From Peptoniphilus senegalensis JC140 (lineage in GTDB: Bacteria; Bacillota; Clostridia; Tissierellales; Peptoniphilaceae): DNA of 64,000 nt. The notes under the pieces were generated by a model. The model ran no database searches. It saw only the letters and a list, made by a program, of their open reading frames with translations, and was not told the origin of the DNA. Both the position numbers and the translations under genes were made by a program. This document shows, piece after piece, positions 27,594 to 36,800 of the stretch (positions within the stretch are counted from its first letter, which is position 1; every line of letters begins with the position of its first letter). The stretch spans positions 377,674 to 441,673 of the forward strand of contig NZ_HE610717.1 of the NCBI RefSeq assembly GCF_000321025.1, in the 5' to 3' direction.

Positions 27594-27887
27594 CTATATT
27601 CTCCTTATTTTATTTTTTTCATCCCACGATAAAATTGAATCATCATAATAATCTTTTAAAATCATTCTTTCTTCATAAGATTGTGGTCTTGTATATATGC
27701 TTTCATGTGGTCCATAATCTATGGAAGATGTTAATATGTTTATATTCTTAGGCAACCAATCGCATTCATTTAAATAAACTTGTATCTTATCATACTTATC
27801 CTCATAATCAGGTCCTTCGATTACCATGTTTAAGGTAATGTTTTCTTTATTATTATATTTTTCTGCTTCTAGGGTTATTAAGTCCAT
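27594..27887 (-). CDS. Small hydrophilic protein, unknown, between the two permeases
   Basis: The ATG at 27885-27887 follows GGAGGT closely and gives 97 residues. The frame also opens at a TTG four codons earlier. The sequence is acidic and aromatic-rich (GPDYEDKYDKIQVYLNECDWLPKN, IDYGPHESIYTRPQSYEERM) with no membrane segment or signal peptide. It overlaps the upstream permease gene by 35 bp. The last residues (KNKIRRI) look like the result of a frameshift. A different frame continues with EYRTGNRVRALKTPRAS before a stop at 27548, so the original protein may have been about 15 residues longer. I do not recognise the family. Confidence 0.6.
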   Translation of the reverse strand: MDLITLEAEKYNNKENITLNMVIEGPDYEDKYDKIQVYLNECDWLPKNINILTSSIDYGPHESIYTRPQSYEERMILKDYYDDSILSWDEKNKIRRI

Positions 27888-29127
27888 AATTACCTCCAAT
27901 TTTTGAATACATCATTACTACTAAACTTGGTAAAATAATAATATATATTACAGCTGATATCATTATAAGACTTGATGAACTCATCCAATTTCCAAAAACA
28001 TTTACAAAATTAAAATCAGCTATTTGATTTTGTAATGAATTGAGTAGTCCTACTCCTGAAGATGGAAAAATATAGTTTATAGCACTAATCATACCAATAG
28101 GAGAAATTATTGTTGGAAATACTGCTAATAAAATTGATTTCATTATGGATTCAACTTTTCTTTTACTTAATACAGAAATAATTAGTGTAGCAAGAATGGT
28201 TGAAATCAATATGATACTATTACAAATAAGCATATATTTATTAAACTGTCCAAAGTTCCAATTATGCAAACTTAAAGCACTAAACATCATCTGAACAGAA
28301 GTCTTTTTATACTCTGTTCCAAAAGCATAGTCTAATATAGAGCCTTGTATGAAGTTTCCTAAGAGCAAAGTTAATACCGAAATCGTAAGTATTGCTAGGA
28401 TTTTATAGATGGCAAACTTCCTTCTCCCATATTTAGTTGTTTTAAATATATAATCTAAATCATTCTCACTATCTGACGAGAATATTGGAGCTGCTACTAC
28501 AACCATTAAAATTATTATTATCGTATTATAAAATCCTCTATAATCATTTGCATCTGTACTATAATATCCATAATATTCATATGGAGTCTTTATTTTACCC
28601 AGTTCTTTTTCAGATTTTTCTATAATTTGATTCTGAGCTTTATTAGGATATTCATTTTCAATTACTTTATTTAGATAATCAAATACTTTATTGTAAAAAT
28701 ATTTGGTATCATTGATATCTATGCTTAAAACTGGAGGAAGGTTATTACTTTGAGAATCAGTGAATACTTCATTTACTTTCTTACTTATATGTTCTATAGG
28801 CATAAGCTTCTTTGTATTAATTTCAGGTTTTAATTCAGACCTATCAGTAACATTATATTCTCTTAGTATTTCTCTATATTTTTTTGTGCCATTATAAATT
28901 AAATCTTCTGTTATCTTTCCTGAATAAGGCTCTTTAGCTTTTTTAATATATTCTATTGCTTCTTTTCCTTTTAAATTTTTTACTTGATCTCCTTCTCCAT
29001 AGGTAATTTTTGTAAAATTAATTGGAGCTATGGAAAGCAATATAGCAAGTAGTAATGAAAACAATATTATAATTTGATTTGATCTTATTGATAAAATCCT
29101 CTTTATCTCATTTAAGTAAATTTTCAT
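27853..29127 (-). CDS. ABC-2-type permease, lantibiotic-immunity-like (paralogue 1)
   Basis: This 424-residue protein has the same architecture as the permease at 26187-27416: an N-terminal helix (SNQIIILFSLLLAILLSIAP), an extracellular loop of about 170 residues with the GKEAIEYIKKAKEPYSGKIT motif, then six helices with FKTTKYGRRKFAIYKILA in a cytoplasmic turn. It is 1 bp from the ATPase gene, so the two are surely made together. The likely role is export or removal of a peptide or bacteriocin. Tandem paralogous permeases with one ATPase resemble LanFEG-type immunity transporters. Confidence 0.87.
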   Translation of the reverse strand: MKIYLNEIKRILSIRSNQIIILFSLLLAILLSIAPINFTKITYGEGDQVKNLKGKEAIEYIKKAKEPYSGKITEDLIYNGTKKYREILREYNVTDRSELKPEINTKKLMPIEHISKKVNEVFTDSQSNNLPPVLSIDINDTKYFYNKVFDYLNKVIENEYPNKAQNQIIEKSEKELGKIKTPYEYYGYYSTDANDYRGFYNTIIIILMVVVAAPIFSSDSENDLDYIFKTTKYGRRKFAIYKILAILTISVLTLLLGNFIQGSILDYAFGTEYKKTSVQMMFSALSLHNWNFGQFNKYMLICNSIILISTILATLIISVLSKRKVESIMKSILLAVFPTIISPIGMISAINYIFPSSGVGLLNSLQNQIADFNFVNVFGNWMSSSSLIMISAVIYIIILPSLVVMMYSKIGGNYGLNNPRSRKI

Positions 29128-29128
29128 T

Positions 29129-30016
29129 TTAATTCACCTTAAAACTTCTATCTTCTGGAAAGACCCATAAATAGAAGTCTTCTAGATGAGCTTTTGTTAA
29201 TTTAGAATTATTTAAAACATCATCTTTATCTGATATGTATCTAATGAGTACGTTTCCATCATCTTGTTGTTTTACATTAACAACATTCAATTGTGTTTCT
29301 TTTTCTGCATATTCTCTATTTGATATAGATGCTTCGTATACCTTATTCTTAATTTTAGATATCAGTTCATCAGTTGTTCCAGAATATACAAATTTACCAT
29401 CTTTCATAATTAAATTTGATGTTGATATATATTCAATATCAGAGACTATATGAGTCGAAAGCAAAACTATTTTATTTTTTGATATTTCCGTGATAAAATT
29501 TCTTAATTTTATTCTCTCACCAGGATCAAGTCCTGCTGTTGGTTCATCTAAAATTAATATTTTAGGATCATTTAAAATAGCTTGACATATTCCTACTCTC
29601 CTTCTCATTCCTCCTGAAAGCTTTACTACTTTTTTGTACTTGACATCAGATAAGTTTAATACTTCTAGGAGTTTATCAATCATTTCTTCTGTTTTGCTCT
29701 TGTCTATACCTTTTAAAGCAGCTACATATTGTAAAAATGAATTTACAGTAAACTCTGGAGCACAAATAAATTCTTGAGGTAAAAACCCTAACAAATTCCT
29801 ATATTCTTCTCCTAATTTGTTGATTCTTTCCCCATTATATAAAATTTCGCCTTGACTCGGTGTACTAATTCCAGTGATCATTTTTATTAAAGTTGTTTTC
29901 CCAGCACCATTTGCACCTAAGAGTCCCCAAACACCTGGACATAACGTAGCTGATGCATTATCAACCGCTAATTTATCTTTAAATTTCTTACTTACGTTTT
30001 TAATCTCTAATTCCAC
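29129..30016 (-). CDS. ABC transporter ATPase, drug/peptide export type
   Basis: This 295-residue ATPase has Walker A GANGAGKTT (residues 33-41), Q-loop FLPQE, signature KLSGGMRRRVGI near 137, Walker B ILILDEPTAGLDPGE near 157 and H-loop STHIV. A C-terminal extension of about 75 residues is typical of CcmA/BcrA/LanF-like exporters. It is the first gene of the transporter operon and follows a promoter-sized gap after the two-component system's terminator. It should energise both permeases downstream. Confidence 0.93.
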   Translation of the reverse strand: MELEIKNVSKKFKDKLAVDNASATLCPGVWGLLGANGAGKTTLIKMITGISTPSQGEILYNGERINKLGEEYRNLLGFLPQEFICAPEFTVNSFLQYVAALKGIDKSKTEEMIDKLLEVLNLSDVKYKKVVKLSGGMRRRVGICQAILNDPKILILDEPTAGLDPGERIKLRNFITEISKNKIVLLSTHIVSDIEYISTSNLIMKDGKFVYSGTTDELISKIKNKVYEASISNREYAEKETQLNVVNVKQQDDGNVLIRYISDKDDVLNNSKLTKAHLEDFYLWVFPEDRSFKVN

Positions 30017-30193
30017 TAAACTACCTCCCTTATCTTTTATGCTTCCTTATTAAAAAGTAAAAAATACATCTTCATGTTAGTGATAAAAATTTTACTCCTC
30101 TATGATTTTATTTTAATTGATACAATAAAAAAGTGTTTTAATATTCTATTGATTAATTCTTAAGATTTCATTAATTTTTAAAAAATAAAAAAA

Positions 30194-30231
30194 CACCTTA
30201 ATTATGTAGTTTTATACATAATTAAGGTGTA
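30194..30231 (-). terminator. Terminator after the two-component system
   Basis: ACACCTTAATTATGT (30194-30208) and ACATAATTAAGGTGT (30217-30231) form a perfect 15-bp stem with an 8-nt loop, followed on the minus strand by TTTTTTTATTTTTT. It separates the regulator genes from the transporter operon. Confidence 0.9.
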
Positions 30232-30235
30232 ATCC

Positions 30236-31294
30236 TCATTTATTTTTTAATCTTACAATGACAATAACTTCATTATTAGAACTTTCTACCTCTATCTTAC
30301 CCTCATGTAATTCAATAATTTCTTTTGCGATAGGTAAACCTAAGCCAGATCCCACTTTTTTTGAATTTCTTGCTAGATTTAATCTAGTAAATTTGTTAAA
30401 CATATTTCTTATCTGCGCTTCTTCTAGTGTATCGGCCTTGTTAATAATTTTTAATATTACACACTTATACGTTTGATATATTTTAACTTTTATCTCTGTA
30501 TTTGCATAAGAATATAAGATTGCATTTTTTAAAATATTCTCTAAGGCTCTTTTCATTTTATTTGGATCGACATTTACAAATATTGAGCCTTCACTTGAGA
30601 TATTTATCTTATGATTATTCTCTTTCATCATAGGATAAAGCTCATCTTTTAATTGTATTAAAAAATATTCTAAATCAATTTTTTCTTTATGAATACTAAA
30701 TTCACCATTATTTAATCTAGCAATTTCAAAAAATTGGTTTATAAGATCTTCTAATCCTAATGCTATTTCTAATAATTGTCTAATATATTTCTCTCTTTGC
30801 TTATTAGGCAAGTCTTTCATTTCATCGAGCATTGATAAATATCCAATGATAGATGTCAAAGGAGTTCTTAAGTCATGTGCTAAGTAGGTGATTAAATCAT
30901 TATCTTCATTTTCTCTTTTTTTAAGCGTATATTCTATCTCTTTTTGTTTAAATTTTAATCTATTTATGGAATCTTCTAAAGTTTTATAAGGAGTCGGGAA
31001 ACTAACAATATTCTCATCCAAATCGTCTATTTTTTTGCATAAGTCAATATAATCTTTCTCTAATTTTGAAAATTCTTTTATTATAATAATTAATATCCCC
31101 AATAATAAAATAACAAAAAAAATCAGATCCAATCTATTAACAAAAAATTCGTGTATTTCATTATTAAATCTAAAAATATTGCTATCTATTGCAAGCATAC
31201 AACTCATTAGAATAAATAAAAATACCATAATTTTTATTACTATTTTTTTTAGTATATCTTTAAAATATTGATCTTTATCCAATTTTATACCCAA
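30236..31294 (-). CDS. Sensor histidine kinase (BceS/NisK-like intramembrane type)
   Basis: This 352-residue kinase has two closely spaced N-terminal membrane helices with only a short loop between them, a coiled linker, a HisKA domain with H-box YLAHDLRTPLTS (His near 141), and a HATPase domain with NILKNAILYSYANT and GSGLGLPIAKEII. Its start is a TTG overlapping the regulator gene by 20 bp, so translation is coupled. With the neighbouring transporter it should sense a cell-envelope peptide and induce the export operon. Confidence 0.93.
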   Translation of the reverse strand: MGIKLDKDQYFKDILKKIVIKIMVFLFILMSCMLAIDSNIFRFNNEIHEFFVNRLDLIFFVILLLGILIIIIKEFSKLEKDYIDLCKKIDDLDENIVSFPTPYKTLEDSINRLKFKQKEIEYTLKKRENEDNDLITYLAHDLRTPLTSIIGYLSMLDEMKDLPNKQREKYIRQLLEIALGLEDLINQFFEIARLNNGEFSIHKEKIDLEYFLIQLKDELYPMMKENNHKINISSEGSIFVNVDPNKMKRALENILKNAILYSYANTEIKVKIYQTYKCVILKIINKADTLEEAQIRNMFNKFTRLNLARNSKKVGSGLGLPIAKEIIELHEGKIEVESSNNEVIVIVRLKNK

Positions 31295-31958
31295 CTCCCC
31301 ATACAGTTGTTATTATATTGTTTTGCACTCCTAACTTTTCCCTAATATGTCTAATATGAACTGAAACCGTATTATTTTTTATATAATATTCATCCGGATA
31401 TATTTTATAGAATAAATCTTCGGATCCTAGTACTTCAGATTTTTTCTCTAGTAATGATTTTAAAATAATAAATTCAATAGGAGTTAAATCAATTTCCTGT
31501 CCATCAACTAAAACTTCTCTTGATTTGATATTTAAATCCACATTTTGATAAGTTAAAATATTTCCTGTACCTTCTTTAGTTTTTAAATTATAATTATTGT
31601 ATCTTCTTAATTGAGCCTTTACTCTAGCAACTAACTCTCCAGGTAAAAATGGTTTAGTTACATAATCATCCGCTCCAAAGGTTAAGCCCTTAATTTTACT
31701 TGACTCATCATCTTTTGATGTAAGCATAATAATTGGATAATTAAAAGACTCTCTAATCTTTTTGCATAAATAATATCCATCTTTATCAGGTAACATAATA
31801 TCTAAAATCGCTAAATCAAATTCTTCTTCCTTAATATATCTAATTGCTTCCTCTGAACATGTTGCCTTTTTTATAATATAATTTTCATTTTCTAGATATA
31901 TCTCTATTAAATCTAAAATACTTTCATCATCTTCTACTACTAATACTGAGTAATTCAT
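31275..31958 (-). CDS. OmpR-family response regulator
   Basis: This 227-residue protein has a receiver domain with acidic pocket VVEDDE (9-11), phospho-acceptor Asp53 in LAILDIMLPDKDG and the conserved Lys in DYVTKPF. It is followed by a winged-helix domain (LTPIEFIILKSLLEKKSEVLGSEDLF, SVHIRHIREKLG). The ATG has GGAGG about 9 bp upstream. It lies at the start of the regulator operon. The most probable target is the transporter operon promoter at 30020-30190. Confidence 0.95.
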   Translation of the reverse strand: MNYSVLVVEDDESILDLIEIYLENENYIIKKATCSEEAIRYIKEEEFDLAILDIMLPDKDGYYLCKKIRESFNYPIIMLTSKDDESSKIKGLTFGADDYVTKPFLPGELVARVKAQLRRYNNYNLKTKEGTGNILTYQNVDLNIKSREVLVDGQEIDLTPIEFIILKSLLEKKSEVLGSEDLFYKIYPDEYYIKNNTVSVHIRHIREKLGVQNNIITTVWGVGYKIG

Positions 31959-32272
31959 AACTAAATTTCCTCCATTTTAAATCTATCACTTTTGTCAAAA
32001 CAACTTTAAAAAAATAAAGAAATTTTTTAAGTAAAAGAATCAAGAAGAACAATACAACATCCTTTTAATGAATTAAATCTATCTTTCTAAATTTCTTAAA
32101 TCTATAATTTTTGATTTAATATACATTTCTTTCGTTGTTTATAAATGTCTACTTATAAATAAGTATACCATTATTCTTTATCTCATTTCAATATCTATAT
32201 CTACTATATTGATAATAGATTGTCTTTGCTGTCATCACATATACTATATCTTTTAAAAAGTTTTCGTCTGTT

Positions 32273-32595
32273 CTAGCCTTCTAATCGTCTTTTCTTTTTC
32301 AGACTTCAAATCCAAAACATTTTAGCTTGGTTGGTTTAATAACTTTGAATTTTGTTGCATTTATTTTAATCCTAACTTCTTTTCTATACATTTGGTTACT
32401 AAAACCATTACTCTGTTTGCTACTGTTAGTATACTGTAATCTACATATCTAACCAACCTTAATATCATATTCATGTTCATCAAGTCAGGTCGTTCCTCTC
32501 TTCCACATATCTCCATGTGAAATTTCAGGATTGCTATGGAATTCGTCGACAAATACGCTGTTTAGGGACTTTCACCCCAGTATTGGAACTTGCCC
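32273..32595 (-). mobile_element. Group II intron remnant, copy 2 (5' part only)
   Basis: This is near-identical to 23448-23784 apart from a deletion of about 14 bp and a few substitutions, and it lies in the same orientation. It carries the GGGGTGAAAGTCCC motif of domain I but lacks the domain V-like end seen in copy 1. The rest of the 685-bp gap between the response regulator and the SSB-like gene shows no gene. The two copies bracket the transporter and regulator cassette. Confidence 0.55.
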
Positions 32596-32642
32596 CATCA
32601 TACAATACAGTAAGCAGACTAAAACCTGCCCCCTATAATCTT

Positions 32643-33785
32643 TTACCTTTCTATGCTATTATCCTTTTTCTTCTTTTCATCCACTTTCATATTCCCTTTA
32701 GTCTTAAATTCCTTTAATTTCCCTATTGTTGATGCTTTTGCTTTAGTATGCTCTTTAGCTTTTAATAACTTTGCAGAGTATACTTTTAGACTTGTGTATT
32801 CCTTATTATCCTTTCCCATACTTTTCTTTTCTTTTCCAAATAGGTGTACAAAATCTCCTTTTTTCAAATTTTTTACTTGATTGATTTTGTCATTATAGGC
32901 GTAGCAGCTGATGAATTTTGCATTTCCTTCCTTGTCATTTTCAGCAATAGAAAAGGAGGCTACTTTAAAGTCCCTTCCATCTTTTGATTTTAAATCTTTA
33001 ATTTCTATATCAGTTGCTATATTTCCATCTATATTTAATGTATCCTTTTCTTTATTATCTATATCTTTCATTTCTTTATCTCCTTGTTCTTGATTAACTT
33101 CTAAATTTTCTTTTAACTCTTCTTCGTCTATATATTCAATAAACTTTTCATCAATAAGCCCCATAACTGAATCGTTCATATAATTATCATAGGCATTATT
33201 AAGAACATTTTCATTTTCTACTCCTGTTTCAAGAGATATAATACCTTTTACAAATTCTTTATGATTATATTCTGCTAAAAAATCTATTGTATTTTTCATG
33301 CTTTCAAAATTTGTATTTTCCATATTTGCTATTGTTTTTATATCACTTGCGTATCTAACAGAATCCCATTCATACTTTCCACTTTCTTTGTTAAACTCTA
33401 CTCCTGTGGCTAAAATAAATTGCTTCCCGTCAAATAAGGTAGCTTGATTATCTTTCACATCCAATACCATAGTGTCTCCAAATTCAGTTTCAATTACATT
33501 TCCCTTTTTTATATTCATTTTTATTCCTCCATTTCTATTTTTATCTTTCTTATCTGTTAAATCTTTTATTTCTTCTTCCTTTCCATCACTAATAATAAAT
33601 TGTTTTATTTCTTCAACTGTTGGATCATCGATTGTAGTCTGAATAAATTCAACTAATTTATCTTCTGAATCGGCAAAATTTTTAATTCCATATTCAACTA
33701 TATTGTTGATTATTCTCTGAGTATTACCATCAAAAGAAAAATTTTCTCGAATAAATTCATTAAATCTATCTCTATCAAATTCCAT
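32643..33785 (-). CDS. Element protein with C-terminal SSB-like OB fold
   Basis: This is an acidic 380-residue protein. Residues about 245-350 resemble single-stranded DNA-binding proteins (LNIDGNIATDIEIKDLKSKDG, FKVASFSIAEND, KKGDFVHLFGKEK) and match the small SSB-like protein at 60217-60540. The N-terminal part is not recognised beyond a helical start. The middle has a KKGNVIETEFGDTMVLDVKDN beta segment. It lies 33 bp downstream of the giant helicase gene and is probably co-transcribed. It is a likely single-strand DNA protein for element replication or transfer. Confidence 0.75.
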   Translation of the reverse strand: MEFDRDRFNEFIRENFSFDGNTQRIINNIVEYGIKNFADSEDKLVEFIQTTIDDPTVEEIKQFIISDGKEEEIKDLTDKKDKNRNGGIKMNIKKGNVIETEFGDTMVLDVKDNQATLFDGKQFILATGVEFNKESGKYEWDSVRYASDIKTIANMENTNFESMKNTIDFLAEYNHKEFVKGIISLETGVENENVLNNAYDNYMNDSVMGLIDEKFIEYIDEEELKENLEVNQEQGDKEMKDIDNKEKDTLNIDGNIATDIEIKDLKSKDGRDFKVASFSIAENDKEGNAKFISCYAYNDKINQVKNLKKGDFVHLFGKEKKSMGKDNKEYTSLKVYSAKLLKAKEHTKAKASTIGKLKEFKTKGNMKVDEKKKKDNSIER

Positions 33786-33818
33786 ATTCTTTGTCCTCTA
33801 ATAATCTCATTTAAAGTT

Positions 33819-36800
33819 TTATCTGCCACATGGTTCACTATTATTTATTTCTTTTATATTATTATTTACTACTAAATTTCCCTTATATTCCTTTAATTTA
33901 TCCATAATAGATGTTTTTTCTTTCCTTTCAAAATCTCCTATTTCCTGCACTTTACTATCTCTAAAGTCAGCATCATTTCTATCTATTATTCCATCTAAAT
34001 CCATATCTTTAGATAATGGATCATAGAAGTTGCCATCATCATCTATTTCAAGTCCCATTACTTCTCTCAGTTTTTCTTCATTTACTGATACAAGCTCACT
34101 AAAATTCCAAAAGCCAATAGATGTCTTTATCTGTACTAGCTCTTTTAAATCACTTGCATCTAAGGGATCATAGGTGTATTGAAAGCTGTCAATTAGGTTC
34201 TTATCTACATAGGTGTTCATCTTGTAATTTATTAAATCTAAACTTACTTGTATTTCATGTTTTTCATCTGGTGTAGTTGTATAAGCTATTCCTATATCTG
34301 TTAAGTCAGGAAATATAGTATCAAAGTCCTCTAACCTGTTTTCTTCATCATATTCTCTGTTAAGGAAGTCTATCAATTCTTCCTTTACTTCTTCTAGTAA
34401 TGGATTATCTTGGCTTATATTTTCACTTTTTCCCATATCTAGTAAATTATTTACTTCTGCAAGTCTTAGTGTCTTATCCTTTAAAAGTTCAGCTTGTGGA
34501 AATGTCTTTTGTATTTCAATTTTGGTTGTTTGAAATTGCTCTTCTGTATCTTTTAGTTTTGAAATTGTATTTTCTAATCTTTCTGGTAATTTATCTAATA
34601 CATTATCCATTCTTGTTATATTACCTATTCCATCTGTTCCAAACTCTCCTCTATATTCTCCCTTACCTTTTAATATAAAGTTATATTTATTGAAAAAAGA
34701 ATCATATTTTATGGATAAATCAAAATTTCTATATTCACCTATTTTTTCTCCATCTTTATCCATTTCCCTATATATTTTAACTCCCTTAATTTTGTTCAAC
34801 AAAAACTCTCCAGCTATTTTCTTATCTATATACTTCTTTCCGTCAATAATTAGAGAGGTAAATTTATTATCTTCTTTTAAATTTTTATCTACTTCTCTAT
34901 AAGGCTCAACATTTTTAATATCTTCCTTTAAGTTCTCTATCCTTTCTTTTAATCTTTCTATTTCCTTTGGATAAAATTTAACTACTTTATCTTCCAGCTT
35001 GTAAAGATTTGATTTAAAATTGGACTCTAGCATTTTAAGTTTAGAAACTTCAACATCAAGGTCCATCTTCTCCTTTATTAATGGATTTCCTGTTGCAAGA
35101 GCTTTGATTTCGGCATAGTTTAATGTGGCTTCGTCTACATCTTCTGCAACTCTTACAGGAGTCTTTGACGTCATAATTTGGGAAATATATTTTTGTTTAT
35201 TCTCTAAGGTTTGGAATAGGTAGGCATCAAAAGTATTTTCTGTTACATATCTAAATATATGGACTTCCTTATTCTCATTTCCCTGCCTAACAATCCTGCC
35301 TGCCCTTTGAGAAAGATCAGCAGGTCTCCATGGTATATCAAGATCGTGAATTGCAATTAGTTTGTCTTGGGCATTAGTACCTGCTCCCATTTTCTGTGTT
35401 GAACCAAGTAAGACTCTTATTTCTCCTTTTCTTACCTTATCAAAGATAGCGTCTTTTTCCATATTGTTTTTTGCCTTATGAATAAATTCTATTTCATTTT
35501 CAGGTACTCCCATATCTATAAGTTTTGTTTTAATATCATCATAGATATTAAAATCATTACTTGGTGTAGACATATCACAAAATATTAATTGAGCAGATTT
35601 TTTATCTTTATATTTATCCCAAATGCTAAATACATTTTTTATACAGGTATTCACCTTACTATTAGGATCATCAGAAAGTAAAGGATTGATTAACCTTTGG
35701 TCAAGTGCCATTTTCTTTCCGTCATTTGTAATCAAAAGCATATTATCAACACTTGCATCTACCTGCTTATCACGAACCTTATCTGCTCTCTCGGAAAAAG
35801 TTTCAAGAATTTCTTTTTGTTCTTCGGTAGGCTTTGTTTTTATAGTTTCATAATGGGCAATTGGTGTAGGAAGATTTAAAACATCAACTGTTTTAATATC
35901 CATAAATCCTTTTACAGTATTCATAAGTTCAGGAAGATTATAAAATTTTGCAAATCTGGTTTTGCTCCTATAACCATTACCCTCAGGATTTAATTCTATT
36001 GCCGTTATTGTTTCTCCAAAAGTAGACGCCCAAGAATCGAAATGTTGCAATTTCATCTTTTTTAATTCATCATACTGTAAATATCTCTGCATGGTATAAA
36101 GTTCAGCCATACTGTTGCTTACTGGTGTACCTGTGGCAAATACTAATCCTTTATTATTAGTTATTTCATCCATATAGCGGCATTTCATAAGCATATCTGA
36201 TGATTTTTGTGAATCTGTAGAAGTAATTCCTGCTACATTCCTCATTTTAGAAAATAGATAGAGGTTTTTGTATGCGTGGGCTTCATCTACAAATAACTTA
36301 TCTACTCCCAGTTCCTCAAAGGTTACAACGTCATCTTTCTTATAATCAGCATTTAGTTTTTCTAACTTTGTCTCTAATTTTTTCTTTGTTTTTTCTAATT
36401 GCTTTACAGTAAATCTTTGATCCCTTTCTCTCTTATATTCATCTATATAGTCAATGATTTCATCAATTTGACCTTGCAATTCATATTCTTGTCTTTCTTT
36501 TGATATAGGAATTTTTTCAAATTGACTGTGCCCTATAATAACAGCATCAAAACTTCCTGTAGCAATACGACTACAAAATCTTTTTCTTCTATCTGGTGTA
36601 AAATCTTTTTCTGTAGCACATAATACATTAGCTCCTGGATAAAGTTCATTAAATTCTCTTCCAAATTGCTCTACAATGTGGTTAGGAACAACAAACATTG
36701 ACTTATTACTCATACCAAGTCTTTTTGACTCCATGGCTATACCTATCATTTCAAAGGTTTTTCCTGCTCCTACTTCATGGGCAAGTAAAGTATTTCCACC

